The notes: generated by a model not told the origin, from the letters alone. A stretch of 64,000 bases of DNA from Seonamhaeicola sediminis (GCF_004358095.2 NZ_SMZJ02000003.1:62001-126000); one strand, 5' to 3'. Positions 29,041 through 38,959 are shown, counted from the first letter of the stretch. Numbers and translations are program-made.

Positions 29041-31569
29041 TTGAAAAAGCTTCTCTTAAAAATACTGTTTTCTCTAATAATAATTCCATTTTTTACGGGT
29101 TGTGAAGCTACTAAAAGAGTTGCCGAAGATGACTATTTACTAACTGATAATACAATACTAATAAACGGCAAAAAAGTAGGTTCTGAATCTATTGATAATT
29201 TAATTGTTCAAAACCCTAACAGAAAAATTTTAGGAATACCATTAAGGCTTCACCTTTACAATTTAGCACGTAATAATAGAGACTCTTTATTTGAAGCTTG
29301 GTTAGACAAAAAGCCTAAACGCAGAGAACGATTAACTAAAAAACTTTCTAAAAAACAAGTAGACAGACTAAAGGCTTCTTCAGTTGGTTTTAACAGTTGG
29401 CTTAAAACTACTGGAGAGGCACCAGTTATTTTGGATAATGCAAAAACAGAAAAAACTAAGAAAAGATTAGAACTATATTATAAAGCTAATGGATGGTTTA
29501 AAAATGAGGTGTCTTACCAATTAAGTAAAACCAAAAATAAAAGAGCTAGTGTTACCTACAATGTGACTACTGGTAAACCAAAAATTATAGATTCCATTTA
29601 TTCATCAATTAGCTCACCTGTAATTGACTCGCTATATAAAATATCTAAAGAAAATAGCCTCTTAAAAAAAGGGGAGCAATATAGAGATGCTAATTTTGTA
29701 AACGAAAGAGATAGATTAAATAACGCTTTTAGAAACTCTGGCGTGTATCACTTTAATCAAGAAAACATAAGCTTTGATGTTATTTACAATGATGAAAATG
29801 AAAGTGTAGATGTTGACATAGACATATCAGACAGAGCTATTGTAACTCCAGATTCTATAACTAGAGAACCATTTAACATCTATGATATAAGAGAGGTAAA
29901 CATTTATACAGATTATGCATTTAACAAAAGAAATCAAATTCCACAAGACACCATCAAGTTTGGTGGCTATACATTTTATAGCTATGGTAAAATGCGTTAT
30001 AAACCCAGGGCTTTAACTGATGCTATTTTTATTACCCCTGGAGATATTTTTAAAGACAGAGACCGTACCTTAACATACAGGCATATTAATCAGTTACGAA
30101 CCTTTAAATACCCAAACATTGAATATACCGAAAACCTTGACAATTCATTATCAAGTACCATTAGGTTATCTCCACTAAAAAAGTTTAGTCTTAGCTTGGG
30201 TACTGATGTTTCTACAAGTAATATCCAAAAAGTTGGCTTATCAGTAAATCCTAGTCTTAAAATTAGGAATATTTTTAGGGGGGCCGAAACTTTAGATGTT
30301 TCTGCTCTTGGTGCCATAGGCGCATCGGTAGATGCTAATAAAAATGAAGCCGATCCATTTTTTGATATCGTTGAATACGGTCTAGATTTAAAACTCACTA
30401 TTCCAAGGATACTATCACCTTTTTATACGGAGCGAATCATTCCAAAACACATGTCTCCCAACACTAGAATTGGGTTATCAACTTCTAGTCAAACCAATAT
30501 TGGTTTAGACAAAACATCCTTACGAGGCACCATAAATTACAATTGGCTCCCTAACAGCAAAAAAACTAATAAACTAGATTTATTCAATGTTCAATACGTA
30601 AGAAACTTGAATATAGATAACTATTTTGATGTATATCAAAATTCATTTAGTCTATTAAACAAAATAGCTCAAGACGTTAATTATGTGGCACCTGGAACTG
30701 ATTTAATTATTCCTAGTGAAACCAATGATTTTATTGATTATGCTTTGGGTGATAGTACACCAGCCGAAATTTCAGATGAGCAATTAAGTGACATAATTAA
30801 TATCAATGAAAGAAAGCAACGATTAACAGAAGACAACCTAATTCTTTCTTCAAGTTTCAGTTTTGTTAATGATGGTAGAACTAATCTATTTGACGAAAAC
30901 TTCTCCATTTTTAGGTTTAAAATAGAGTTTGCTGGAAATCTGCTAGCCAATACTTCAAAATTACTGGGACTTAAAAAAGACTCTAATGACAGGTATCAAT
31001 TATTTAATGTAGCCTTCTCTCAATATGCCAAAACAGAGTTAGAGTTTACCAGACATTGGGATTTGGGAAGTAAAAATGTACTTGCTATGAGAAGTTTCTT
31101 TGGTATAGCCATTCCCTATGGAAACTCAAGCAATATACCATTCTCCAAAAGTTTCTTTGCAGGTGGGCCTAATGACAACAGAGCGTGGTCTGCCTATCGC
31201 TTAGGTCCTGGAAGTTTAGAATCTGCAAACGAGTTTAACGAAGCTAACCTGAAACTAGCCTTTAATGTTGAACAGCGCTTTAATATTTTTGAAAATTTAA
31301 ATGGAGCTATTTTTGTTGATGCCGGAAATATCTGGAATGCTCTAGACGATGTTGAAGATCCAAGAGCCACCTTTACTAATTTAAGTTCTTTAAAGAATAT
31401 TGCTGTAGGGTCTGGTTTTGGTTTACGTTATGACTTTAGTTTTTTTGTCTTCCGTTTTGATATTGGTTTTAAAACCTATAACCCTATCTATACAGAAAAT
31501 AACAGGTGGTTTAATGATTATAACTTCTCAAATGCTGTTTACAATATTGGTATAAACTATCCTTTCTAG
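29041..31569 (+). CDS. TamL-like Omp85 outer-membrane lipoprotein
   Basis: This 842-residue BamA/TamA-family protein starts at TTG; there is no upstream ATG, and KKLLLKILFSLIIIPFFTGC gives a good lipobox. Lipidation of an Omp85 protein is the known hallmark of TamL in Bacteroidota. POTRA-like segments occupy about 30-360 (VTPDSITREPFNIYDIREVNIYTDY, GDIFKDRDRTLTYRHINQLRTF). The C-terminal barrel contains the surface-antigen motif FFAGGPNDNRAWSAYRLGPGS and ends in FDIGFKTYNP...YNIGINYPF. It probably works with TamB in outer-membrane assembly. No tamB is in this window. Confidence 0.85.
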   Translation: MKKLLLKILFSLIIIPFFTGCEATKRVAEDDYLLTDNTILINGKKVGSESIDNLIVQNPNRKILGIPLRLHLYNLARNNRDSLFEAWLDKKPKRRERLTKKLSKKQVDRLKASSVGFNSWLKTTGEAPVILDNAKTEKTKKRLELYYKANGWFKNEVSYQLSKTKNKRASVTYNVTTGKPKIIDSIYSSISSPVIDSLYKISKENSLLKKGEQYRDANFVNERDRLNNAFRNSGVYHFNQENISFDVIYNDENESVDVDIDISDRAIVTPDSITREPFNIYDIREVNIYTDYAFNKRNQIPQDTIKFGGYTFYSYGKMRYKPRALTDAIFITPGDIFKDRDRTLTYRHINQLRTFKYPNIEYTENLDNSLSSTIRLSPLKKFSLSLGTDVSTSNIQKVGLSVNPSLKIRNIFRGAETLDVSALGAIGASVDANKNEADPFFDIVEYGLDLKLTIPRILSPFYTERIIPKHMSPNTRIGLSTSSQTNIGLDKTSLRGTINYNWLPNSKKTNKLDLFNVQYVRNLNIDNYFDVYQNSFSLLNKIAQDVNYVAPGTDLIIPSETNDFIDYALGDSTPAEISDEQLSDIININERKQRLTEDNLILSSSFSFVNDGRTNLFDENFSIFRFKIEFAGNLLANTSKLLGLKKDSNDRYQLFNVAFSQYAKTELEFTRHWDLGSKNVLAMRSFFGIAIPYGNSSNIPFSKSFFAGGPNDNRAWSAYRLGPGSLESANEFNEANLKLAFNVEQRFNIFENLNGAIFVDAGNIWNALDDVEDPRATFTNLSSLKNIAVGSGFGLRYDFSFFVFRFDIGFKTYNPIYTENNRWFNDYNFSNAVYNIGINYPF

Positions 31570-31657
31570 TGTTAACATAGTTATTTACCTATAACGTTTT
31601 AGTGAATATTTATCGTTTTCAGTCAAAAAAACCAGCCGTAATTCTCTAAAATTTAAT

Positions 31658-31665
31658 TACTTTTG
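31658..31665 (+). promoter_or_regulatory. -7 promoter element for fbaA
   Basis: TACTTTTG matches TAnnTTTG and lies 29-36 bp upstream of the fbaA ATG. No distinct -33 TTG is found. Confidence 0.5.
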
Positions 31666-31693
31666 AAGCCTATAGAAATTAAAATTAAAGAAA

Positions 31694-32761
31694 ATGGGAC
31701 ATAACATAAAACCAGGTGTAGCCACAGGATATGAGGTACAGGAAATATTTAAATTAGCAAAAGAAAAAGGATTTGCTCTACCCGCTGTAAATGTAATAGG
31801 ATCTAACACAATAAATGGTGTATTAGAAACTGCTAGAGATTTAAATGCCCCGGTAATTATACAGTTTTCTAATGGTGGCGCACAATTTAACGCCGGTAAA
31901 GGCTTAAGTAATGATGGCCAAAAAGCCTCTGTTGCAGGTGCAATTGCAGGAGCAAAACATGTTCAAAAATTAGCTTTGGAATATGGAGTTCCTGTAATAT
32001 TACATACAGATCACTGTGCAAAAAAACTATTACCTTGGATAGACGGTTTGTTAGAGGCTAGTGAAGAGCATTTTGCTCAAACTGGAAAATCATTGTTCAG
32101 TTCTCATATGATTGATCTTTCTGAAGAACCAATTGAAGAAAACATAGAACTCTGTAAGAAATATTTAGAGCGCATGAGCAAAATGAATATGACGCTTGAA
32201 ATAGAATTAGGAATTACTGGAGGTGAAGAAGATGGTGTTGATAATACCGATGTTGATGATTCTAAATTATACACTCAACCAGAAGAAGTTGCGTATGCTT
32301 ATGAAGAATTAAGTAAAGTAAGTGATCAGTTTACTATTGCTGCCGCTTTTGGAAATGTTCATGGGGTTTACAAACCAGGCAATGTGAAATTAACACCTAA
32401 AATCTTAAAGAATTCGCAAGAGTTCATTTCCAAAAAATATGGTGTTGAAAATAATCACATAGATTTCGTTTTTCATGGTGGTTCTGGTTCTACAGTAGAG
32501 GAAATTAGAGAAGGTATAAGCTACGGTGTTATTAAAATGAATATCGATACAGATTTACAATATGCTTTCATGAGTGGCATTAGAAATTATATGAAAGACA
32601 AAGAAGCATATTTACAATCTCAAATTGGTAACCCTGAAGGTGATGATGTTCCTAATAAGAAATTCTATGATCCACGTGTTTGGTTACGTGAAGGTGAAAA
32701 ATCATTTGTTGAGAGATTAAAAAAAGCATTTGAAGACTTAAACAACGTAAATACCTTATAA
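31694..32761 (+). CDS. fbaA: class II fructose-bisphosphate aldolase
   Basis: This 355-residue zinc aldolase is of the E. coli FbaA type. Metal-binding and catalytic stretches are VPVILHTDHCAKK (His/Asp), LEIELGITGGEEDGVDN, AAFGNVHGVY and the phosphate-binding HGGSGST. It cleaves fructose 1,6-bisphosphate to DHAP and glyceraldehyde 3-phosphate in glycolysis and gluconeogenesis. It is a single-gene unit with its own promoter box and terminator. Confidence 0.96.
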   Translation: MGHNIKPGVATGYEVQEIFKLAKEKGFALPAVNVIGSNTINGVLETARDLNAPVIIQFSNGGAQFNAGKGLSNDGQKASVAGAIAGAKHVQKLALEYGVPVILHTDHCAKKLLPWIDGLLEASEEHFAQTGKSLFSSHMIDLSEEPIEENIELCKKYLERMSKMNMTLEIELGITGGEEDGVDNTDVDDSKLYTQPEEVAYAYEELSKVSDQFTIAAAFGNVHGVYKPGNVKLTPKILKNSQEFISKKYGVENNHIDFVFHGGSGSTVEEIREGISYGVIKMNIDTDLQYAFMSGIRNYMKDKEAYLQSQIGNPEGDDVPNKKFYDPRVWLREGEKSFVERLKKAFEDLNNVNTL

Positions 32762-32784
32762 TAAAAGGTTAATATATTCACATC

Positions 32785-32818
32785 AAAAAGGCTCTGATTT
32801 ATCAGGGCCTTTTTTTTT
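32785..32818 (+). terminator. intrinsic terminator after fbaA
   Basis: The stem aaaaaggctctga (32785-32797) pairs with tcagggcc and the following T-run (32802 on), with one G-U pair and a 4-nt loop. A nine-residue T-tract follows. Confidence 0.9.
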
Positions 32819-33028
32819 GCAGAAATTACCAAAAGTAATATGCATGCATTATAATAAAGTACTTGCTTTTACTCCAAAACTAAAAAAAGGTTTAATTTTG
32901 TCCTCAGGCTTTAACTGTTTCCTTAAAGATTTTAAATCTAATTAAGGTTTAACAAATGCCTTATCTAAAAGAAAACAATGGTAATTTAATTAAATTATTT
33001 TATCATTGTAGAACTAAAAATAGCAAGT

Positions 33029-33889
33029 ATGTCATCTTGGTTTAAAAGAAAAACAAAAGGAATAACCACCTCTACCGAAGAGAAAAAAGACACTCCTAAA
33101 GGACTGTGGTACAAAACACCAACTGGTAAAATAGTAGATACTGAAGAACTAGAAAAAAATTTCTATGTGAGTCCAGAAGATGGTTATCACGTACGCATTG
33201 GAAGTAAAGAATATTTCGAAATACTTTTTGACAATAATACGTTTAAAGAGTTAGATGCTGGCTTAGAGTCTAAAGACCCACTAAAGTTTGAAGACACTAA
33301 AAAATACCCCGATAGGTTAAAAGCGGCCCAAGAAAAAACCAAGCTAAAAGATGCTGTTCGTACCGCAGTTGGTAAATCTAAAGGAAAAGATTTAGTAGTG
33401 GCTTGTATGGATTTCAGCTTTATTGGTGGTTCTATGGGTAGTGTAGTAGGAGAAAAAATTGCTCGTGCTGCAGATTATGCACTTCAGAATAAATTACCAT
33501 TAATGGTTATCTCAAAATCTGGTGGTGCCAGAATGATGGAAGCTGCTCTTTCACTAATGCAATTGGCAAAAACATCGGTTAAACTAGCACAATTGGCAGA
33601 AGCAAAACTTCCCTATATATCATTATGTACTGACCCAACCACAGGAGGAACTACAGCCTCTTTTGCTATGTTGGGTGATATTAACATTAGTGAACCAGGA
33701 GCGTTAATTGGTTTTGCAGGACCACGCGTGGTTAAAGATACTACAGGACAAGATTTACCCGAAGGTTTTCAAACATCTGAGTTCTTGTTAGAACACGGTT
33801 TTTTAGATTTTATAACTATTAGAAAAGAATTAAAAAATAAAGTAAATCAGTATTTAGATTTAATATTGAACCAACCTTTACGAGCTTAA
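33029..33889 (+). CDS. accD: acetyl-CoA carboxylase carboxyltransferase subunit beta
   Basis: This 286-residue AccD has the crotonase-like core [58 protein letters not shown] and GFAGPRVV. With AccA it transfers the carboxyl group from biotin to acetyl-CoA in fatty acid synthesis. The N-terminal region that normally forms a four-cysteine zinc ribbon is present in outline ([23 protein letters not shown] near 25-58) but contains no cysteine, so no zinc site can form. I recall the same in other flavobacterial AccD proteins. Length is otherwise normal. Confidence 0.95.
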   Translation: MSSWFKRKTKGITTSTEEKKDTPKGLWYKTPTGKIVDTEELEKNFYVSPEDGYHVRIGSKEYFEILFDNNTFKELDAGLESKDPLKFEDTKKYPDRLKAAQEKTKLKDAVRTAVGKSKGKDLVVACMDFSFIGGSMGSVVGEKIARAADYALQNKLPLMVISKSGGARMMEAALSLMQLAKTSVKLAQLAEAKLPYISLCTDPTTGGTTASFAMLGDINISEPGALIGFAGPRVVKDTTGQDLPEGFQTSEFLLEHGFLDFITIRKELKNKVNQYLDLILNQPLRA

Positions 33890-33918
33890 AAAAAGCGACC
33901 ATTTTGGTCGCTTTTTCT
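33890..33918 (+). terminator. intrinsic terminator after accD
   Basis: The 11-bp stem aaaaagcgacc (33890-33900) pairs with ggtcgcttttt (33906-33916) around a 5-nt loop. It begins right at the accD stop. Confidence 0.92.
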
Positions 33919-33933
33919 TTTTGATACATTCGC

Positions 33934-33962
33934 TTGCAAATTAATAAAAAAGCGTATATTTG
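33934..33962 (+). promoter_or_regulatory. promoter of rpsO
   Basis: TTG at 33934-33936, an 18-bp spacer and TATATTTG at 33955-33962 give the best -33/-7 pair of the Bacteroidota type in the window. It lies 54 bp before the rpsO ATG. Confidence 0.7.
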
Positions 33963-34016
33963 CCGCTCGAAAGAAAGACTTTCTAATACATAAAAATCAT
34001 TTACAATAATATTAGC

Positions 34017-34286
34017 ATGTATCTAACAAAAGAAATTAAAGAAGAAATTTTCGCAAAACACGGAAAGGGAAAGAATGATTCTGGAACTGCGGAAGCTCAA
34101 ATTGCATTATTCACTCACAGAATTAACCACTTAACTGAACATTTAAAGAACAACAGAAAAGACTTTAATACAGAACGTTCATTAGTAAAATTAGTTGGTA
34201 AGCGTAGAGCGTTACTAGATTATTTAACTAAGAAAGATATTTTAAGATATCGTGCCATAGTTAAAGAATTAGGATTAAGAAAATAA
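34017..34286 (+). CDS. rpsO: 30S ribosomal protein S15
   Basis: This 89-residue protein is of standard length, with the S15 signature from residue 15 on (HGKGKNDSGTAEAQIALFTHRI, then HLKNNRKDFNTERSLVKLVGKRRALLDYL). It binds 16S rRNA in the small subunit's central domain. Its own promoter and terminator flank it. pnp follows, as in many bacteria. Confidence 0.98.
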   Translation: MYLTKEIKEEIFAKHGKGKNDSGTAEAQIALFTHRINHLTEHLKNNRKDFNTERSLVKLVGKRRALLDYLTKKDILRYRAIVKELGLRK

Positions 34287-34288
34287 TT

Positions 34289-34315
34289 AAAAGAGGCTTT
34301 AGTAGCCTCTTTTTT
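34289..34315 (+). terminator. intrinsic terminator after rpsO
   Basis: The 10-bp stem 34289-34298 (aaaagaggct) pairs with 34304-34313 (agcctctttt) around a TTAGT loop, followed by T residues. Confidence 0.92.
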
Positions 34316-34326
34316 GTTTAAATATA

Positions 34327-34342
34327 ACTCTTTCGAAAGAGT
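34327..34342. repeat. perfect 16-bp palindrome in the rpsO-pnp gap
   Basis: actctttcgaaagagt is fully self-complementary. A second ctttcgaaa follows at about 34347-34355. It could be an operator or an RNA processing stem in the pnp leader. Confidence 0.5.
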
Positions 34343-34444
34343 ATAACTTTCGAAAATAAGAAGCTAATTATAGTTTTTCATTGGTCAAGGCTTTCATGCC
34401 ATACACAACAACTACAACAACACAACGACCATTGTTTAACAAGA

Positions 34445-34466
34445 TTCAAGCATGAGGTTGCTTGAA
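34445..34466 (+). promoter_or_regulatory. leader hairpin just upstream of pnp
   Basis: ttcaagca (34445-34452) pairs perfectly with tgcttgaa (34459-34466) around a TGAGGT loop, 16 bp before the pnp ATG. The loop and downstream bases would carry the ribosome-binding region. pnp mRNAs in other bacteria are autoregulated through leader stems, so a similar role is possible but unproven. Confidence 0.4.
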
Positions 34467-34482
34467 CAAGAAGAAAAAATTT

Positions 34483-36702
34483 ATGATTCCAAATGTATTT
34501 AAAGAGGTCATAGACCTTGGTGACGGTAGAGAAATTTCTATTGAAACCGGAAAACTAGCTAAACAAGCTCATGGTAGCGTTGTTGTGCAATCTGGCGAAA
34601 CAATGTTACTGTGTACAGTAGTATCTAACTACGATGCTGCCGATGTTGATTTCTTACCATTAACAGTAGATTATCGCGAAAAATTCGCTGCTGCAGGCCG
34701 TTACCCTGGTGGTTTTTTTAAACGTGAAGCACGACCAAGTACCGAAGAGATTTTAGTAATGCGAATAGTGGACCGTGTATTACGTCCGTTATTCCCAAAA
34801 GATTACCACGCTGAAACTCAAGTCATGATTCAATTAATGTCTTTAGACAAAGAAGTTATGCCAGATGCTTTAGCTGGTTTAGCAGCTTCTGCAGCTATTC
34901 AGTTATCTGACATTCCATTTGAAACTCCCATTTCTGAAGTTCGTGTGGGGCGTCTTGATGGTGAGTTTATCATCAATCCAAGTTTATCACAATTAGAACA
35001 ATGTGATATTGACATGGTAATTGGTGCTTCTGAAGATTCTGTGATGATGGTTGAAGGTGAAATGAGTGAGATTTCTGAAGAAGAAATGGTTGAAGCTATT
35101 AAAGTAGCACACGAAGCTATTAAAGTTCAGATTGAAGCTCAAAAGCGTTTAGTTGCTCAAGTGGGCGCCAAAGAAACTCGTGAGTACGAGTCTGAAACTG
35201 AAAACGAAGCTGTACTTGAAAAAGTAAAAGCCTTTGCATACGATAAGTGCTACGAAATTGCTAAAAGTGCTTCTTCTAAAAGCGATAGAGGTTTAGCTTT
35301 TTCTGAATTAAAAGATGCTTTAAAAGCTGAATTTACTGAAGAAGAATTAGAAGAAGTTGGAGGATTAGTTTCTAAATACTTTAGTAAAGTTCAAAAAGAA
35401 GCAGTACGTAACTTAGTACTAGAAGAAGGTATTCGTTTGGATGGGCGAAAAACAACTGAAGTGAGACCAATTTGGTGTGAGGTTGATTATTTACCATCAA
35501 CACATGGTTCGTCTATCTTTACACGTGGTGAAACTCAAGCATTAGCCACAGTAACTTTAGGAACATCTCGTGAAGCTAACATGATAGATAATCCATCATT
35601 AGAAGGGGAAGAACGTTTTTATTTACACTATAACTTCCCTCCTTTCTCAACTGGTGAAGCCAGACCTTTAAGAGGTACTTCAAGAAGAGAGATTGGACAT
35701 GGAAACTTAGCCCAACGCGCATTAAAACGCATGGTACCTTTAGATTGTCCTTACACGGTTCGTATCGTATCTGAAGTATTAGAATCTAACGGTTCATCCT
35801 CTATGGCTACAGTTTGTGCTGGTACTATGGCTATGATGGATGCTGGTGTACAAATGAAAAAACCAGTATCTGGTATCGCTATGGGATTAATTTCTGATGG
35901 TGAGCGTTATGCCGTTCTTTCTGATATTCTTGGTGATGAAGATCACCTAGGTGATATGGACTTTAAGGTTACTGGTACTGAAGATGGTATCACAGCTTGC
36001 CAAATGGATATCAAAATTAAAGGATTAAGCTACGAGATTTTAGTAAATGCTTTACAACAAGCTAAAGACGGTAGATTACATATCCTTGGTAAATTAACCG
36101 AGACCATTGCTACACCAAACGCAGACGTAAAAGTACATGCTCCTAAAATGGTTACTGCTAAGTTACCAAATGATTTAATTGGAGCCTTTATAGGTCCTGG
36201 TGGAAAAGTGATTCAAGAATTACAAAAAGAAACTGGAACAACAATTGTTATTAACGAAGACCCTGTAACTGGAGAAGGAATTGTAGAAATTCTAGGAACT
36301 GACCAGGCTGGTATTGATGCTGTTTTAGCAAAAATAGACTCATTGACATTTAAACCTGAAGTTGGGAGTGTTTACGAAGTAAAAGTTATTAAAATGCTTG
36401 ACTTTGGTGCTGTTGTAGAATACACTGAAGCGCCTGGTAATGAAGTTCTTTTGCATGTAAGCGAATTGGCTTGGGAACGTACCGAAAATGTTTCTGATGT
36501 TGTAAAAATGGGAGATGTATTTGATGTAAAATACTTTGGTATTGACCAAAGAACCAGAAAAGAAAAAGTTTCTAGAAAAGCTATTTTACCAAAACCTGAA
36601 GGTTGGGAAGCTAGACCTCCAAGAGATAATAAAGGTGGCAATAGAAATAACCGAGGACGTGATAATAGAAGCAGAGATAATCGTAGAGACGATAGAAGAT
36701 AA
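34483..36702 (+). CDS. pnp: polyribonucleotide nucleotidyltransferase (PNPase)
   Basis: This is 739 residues from the ATG at 34483; a frame from a TTG 21 bp upstream adds only NKKKKF and is less likely. Domains in order are RNase PH 1 ([24 protein letters not shown]), a helical linker, RNase PH 2 ([36 protein letters not shown]), KH ([21 protein letters not shown]) and S1 ([17 protein letters not shown]). It degrades RNA 3' to 5' with phosphate. The C-terminus is an unusual Arg/Asn/Asp-rich tail ([20 protein letters not shown]), probably disordered and RNA-binding. Confidence 0.97.
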   Translation: MIPNVFKEVIDLGDGREISIETGKLAKQAHGSVVVQSGETMLLCTVVSNYDAADVDFLPLTVDYREKFAAAGRYPGGFFKREARPSTEEILVMRIVDRVLRPLFPKDYHAETQVMIQLMSLDKEVMPDALAGLAASAAIQLSDIPFETPISEVRVGRLDGEFIINPSLSQLEQCDIDMVIGASEDSVMMVEGEMSEISEEEMVEAIKVAHEAIKVQIEAQKRLVAQVGAKETREYESETENEAVLEKVKAFAYDKCYEIAKSASSKSDRGLAFSELKDALKAEFTEEELEEVGGLVSKYFSKVQKEAVRNLVLEEGIRLDGRKTTEVRPIWCEVDYLPSTHGSSIFTRGETQALATVTLGTSREANMIDNPSLEGEERFYLHYNFPPFSTGEARPLRGTSRREIGHGNLAQRALKRMVPLDCPYTVRIVSEVLESNGSSSMATVCAGTMAMMDAGVQMKKPVSGIAMGLISDGERYAVLSDILGDEDHLGDMDFKVTGTEDGITACQMDIKIKGLSYEILVNALQQAKDGRLHILGKLTETIATPNADVKVHAPKMVTAKLPNDLIGAFIGPGGKVIQELQKETGTTIVINEDPVTGEGIVEILGTDQAGIDAVLAKIDSLTFKPEVGSVYEVKVIKMLDFGAVVEYTEAPGNEVLLHVSELAWERTENVSDVVKMGDVFDVKYFGIDQRTRKEKVSRKAILPKPEGWEARPPRDNKGGNRNNRGRDNRSRDNRRDDRR

Positions 36703-36732
36703 ACAAGAAGATTAATTTCTATTTTTAGTTAT

Positions 36733-36766
36733 AATAAGCCTTTCAATATTGAAAGGCTTATTTTAT
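36733..36766. terminator. bidirectional terminator between pnp and the LysR gene
   Basis: The 30-bp segment 36733-36762 is a perfect palindrome with 15-bp arms, flanked by T-rich (right) and A/T-rich (left) sequence. It lies between two convergent genes and ends 6 bp before the LysR stop. Confidence 0.85.
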
Positions 36767-36767
36767 T

Positions 36768-37691
36768 TTAATATTTATCTAACCAATCAAAATGTTTTTT
36801 TATAATTGCCTCTTTATTTAATTCAATATGTTTTATTAATGCCTTAGCTATATTGGTTAGGTTTTTTGAACTCAACCAAATTAAATTCCAATTAGTAATT
36901 ATGGGTAATTGCTTTACAGGAATTATTTGTAAATCTTTATTTGCTATCGCATTTTTAATACCAATTAATGGCATTATAGAGCACCCTAAACCAGAAATGA
37001 CGGCCTGTTTTAGAGCCTCATTAGATTTTAATTCCATTTTTTTATAAGTGGATATTTTTCTTGAATCGATAAATTTCTCCATAGCAAGACGCGTTGCTGA
37101 CCCCTGCTCCCTATATATCAAGGGTAATTTTTGAAATTCTGAATAAGATAGATACTTACCTTTTAGTTTATAATCTGTCCCAGCAACCATAAATAATTTA
37201 TTTTCCATCAACTCTATTCTGTTAATTTTTAAATGACTAGGAATAGTAGAAACCATAGCAAAATCTACTTCGTTATTTTCTAACGCTCTAACCACTTCGG
37301 CCTTATTAGTTACATCCATAATTAAATCTATACCCTTATTCTGATTCATAAAATCTGACAGAAAATAAGGCATCACATATTTAGCTGTTGATACAATCGC
37401 TATTTTAAGTTTTCCAGCTAGTTCACCTTGAAATGAAAGTGCTTTGTAATTAATAGCCTGTACTTCATTAAGAATATTTTCGGCTGCCTTAGCTATTTCC
37501 TCACCAAATTCTGTGATGTAAATTTTCCTTCCAACCACTTCAAAAAGAGGTGTTTTAAACTGTTCTTGAAACTTTTTTAACTGAATTGAAACAGCTGGCT
37601 GTGTTAAATAAAGAGCTTCTGATGCCTTTGTAACACTCTGTAATTGAGCTATTTTAAGAAATATCTCAAGCTGATGTAAAGTATAATTCAT
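36768..37691 (-). CDS. LysR-family transcriptional regulator
   Basis: This 307-residue protein has an N-terminal winged HTH (YTLHQLEIFLKIAQLQSVTKA, TQPAVSIQLKKFQEQF) and a LysR substrate-binding domain (GKLKIAIVSTAKYVMPYFLSDF, VISGLGCSIMPLIGI). It resembles the CbbR/CmpR group that governs inorganic-carbon genes. It is divergent from an SbtA-like bicarbonate permease operon with an 80-bp shared control region, so it very probably regulates that operon. The effector is unknown. Confidence 0.9.
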   Translation of the reverse strand: MNYTLHQLEIFLKIAQLQSVTKASEALYLTQPAVSIQLKKFQEQFKTPLFEVVGRKIYITEFGEEIAKAAENILNEVQAINYKALSFQGELAGKLKIAIVSTAKYVMPYFLSDFMNQNKGIDLIMDVTNKAEVVRALENNEVDFAMVSTIPSHLKINRIELMENKLFMVAGTDYKLKGKYLSYSEFQKLPLIYREQGSATRLAMEKFIDSRKISTYKKMELKSNEALKQAVISGLGCSIMPLIGIKNAIANKDLQIIPVKQLPIITNWNLIWLSSKNLTNIAKALIKHIELNKEAIIKKHFDWLDKY

Positions 37692-37698
37692 AAATAAG

Positions 37699-37747
37699 GT
37701 TTATATATTTCATAATAAATATAAATAAAAATATATAAACAAAAATA
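37699..37747. promoter_or_regulatory. divergent control region: inverted repeat and -7 box
   Basis: gtttatatat (37699-37708) is the perfect inverted complement of atatataaac (37731-37740), with 22 bp between, a candidate LysR operator. On the minus strand 37747-37740 reads TATTTTTG, a full TAnnTTTG box for the LysR gene itself. On the plus strand TAACCTTTG near 37748 is a near-match (one extra base) for the permease operon. Confidence 0.45.
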
Positions 37748-37771
37748 ATAACCTTTGCAAAAATAAATTAC

Positions 37772-37972
37772 ATGAGAGAAGCAATTAATAACAGTTTAAA
37801 AAGACTTAAAGAAAAACCAAGTACCCTTGAAGAAGTAATTTTGGTAATTATCTACTTTATTTTTTTATCCTTATCAATATCAAACAACAACCTATTTTTA
37901 AAAGAACTAACCTTATGCGGACTAATAATACTTTTTGCATTGATGGGTGCACAAGCAAAAAACAAGTATTAA
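37772..37972 (+). CDS. small membrane protein upstream of the SbtA-like permease
   Basis: This 66-residue protein has a charged N-terminus (NNSLKRLKEKPSTLEE) and two predicted transmembrane helices (VILVIIYFIFLSLSI and TLCGLIILFALMGAQA). No known family is recognised. It lies 18 bp before the permease gene and starts the operon divergent from LysR. It may be a small partner of the permease. Confidence 0.65.
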   Translation: MREAINNSLKRLKEKPSTLEEVILVIIYFIFLSLSISNNNLFLKELTLCGLIILFALMGAQAKNKY

Positions 37973-37990
37973 AATATTTAGAAAAAACTT

Positions 37991-38959
37991 ATGGATTTAC
38001 ATTTACTCATAGATAACTTATCAAACCCAGCGCTTTTATTCTTCTTTTTAGGCGTTATTGCTGTACAACTAAAAAGTGACTTAAAAATACCAGAAAACTC
38101 TTCAAAGTTCATTTCCTTATATCTTTTATTAGCGATAGGTTTTAAAGGAGGACAAGAATTAGCTCATAGTGAGTTTAGCTTAGAAATTTTATGGTCCCTC
38201 CTTTTTGGTATTTTTCTAGCTGTGGCGGTACCAGTTTACGCATATTTTATCCTTAGAAGAAAGTTTAGCGTTGAAAATGCAGGAGCCATAGCGGCCTCTT
38301 ACGGATCTGTAAGTGCTGTTACGTTTGTAACAGCCATTTCATTTTTAGAACTAGAGCAAATAGCTTTTAGTGGTCATATGGTTGCTGTAATGGCATTAAT
38401 GGAAGCTCCTTCCATTATGATTGGTCTTCTTTTAATCATGCTTTTTAAAGGTGGCAAGGAAAAAACTAATATACCTATGAAAAACGTTTTGCAACATGCC
38501 CTTTTTAATGGAAGTGTGTTGTTAATTCTGGGGAGTCTAGTAATAGGATTTTTGGCTAGTGAAGCCCAAGCAGAGGGTATTAAACCTTTTACAACAGATA
38601 TCTTTAAAGGGTTTCTTGCCGTTTTCTTGTTAGATATGGGAATAACAAGTGGAAAAAAGTTAAATGAATTTGTAAAGAAAGGGAAGTTTGCACTTGTATT
38701 TGCAATAATTGTACCTATTGTCAATGGATGTATAGTAGCCTTCTCAACCGGAAGTTTTATTACAGGAACAGGAAATAGACTATTGTTTGCCATTCTAGCA
38801 GCAAGTGCCTCTTATATTGCCGTACCAGCAGCCATGAAAATTGCAGTTCCTAAAGCAAGCCCAAGTTTATACATACCAATGGCCTTAGCCATTACATTCC
38901 CTTTTAATATAACCTTGGGAATGCCACTATACTTATACATTATTCAAAATACATTTTAA
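37991..38959 (+). CDS. SbtA-like sodium-dependent bicarbonate permease
   Basis: This 322-residue, roughly ten-helix membrane protein has the SbtA family features: NPALLFFFLGVIAVQLKSDL at the start, LYLLLAIGFKGGQEL, NAGAIAASYGSVSAVTFVTA and, near the end, AILAASASYIAVPAAMKIA-type sequence. SbtA proteins import HCO3- with Na+. In heterotrophs they may feed carboxylases. No SbtB-type PII regulator follows; an unrelated 103-residue protein does. The operon is divergent from a LysR regulator. Confidence 0.88.
   Translation: MDLHLLIDNLSNPALLFFFLGVIAVQLKSDLKIPENSSKFISLYLLLAIGFKGGQELAHSEFSLEILWSLLFGIFLAVAVPVYAYFILRRKFSVENAGAIAASYGSVSAVTFVTAISFLELEQIAFSGHMVAVMALMEAPSIMIGLLLIMLFKGGKEKTNIPMKNVLQHALFNGSVLLILGSLVIGFLASEAQAEGIKPFTTDIFKGFLAVFLLDMGITSGKKLNEFVKKGKFALVFAIIVPIVNGCIVAFSTGSFITGTGNRLLFAILAASASYIAVPAAMKIAVPKASPSLYIPMALAITFPFNITLGMPLYLYIIQNTF

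Noticed and set aside
36340-36641. Minus-strand open frames inside pnp
   Set aside because: They are antisense shadows of the conserved PNPase S1 domain and C-terminal tail.
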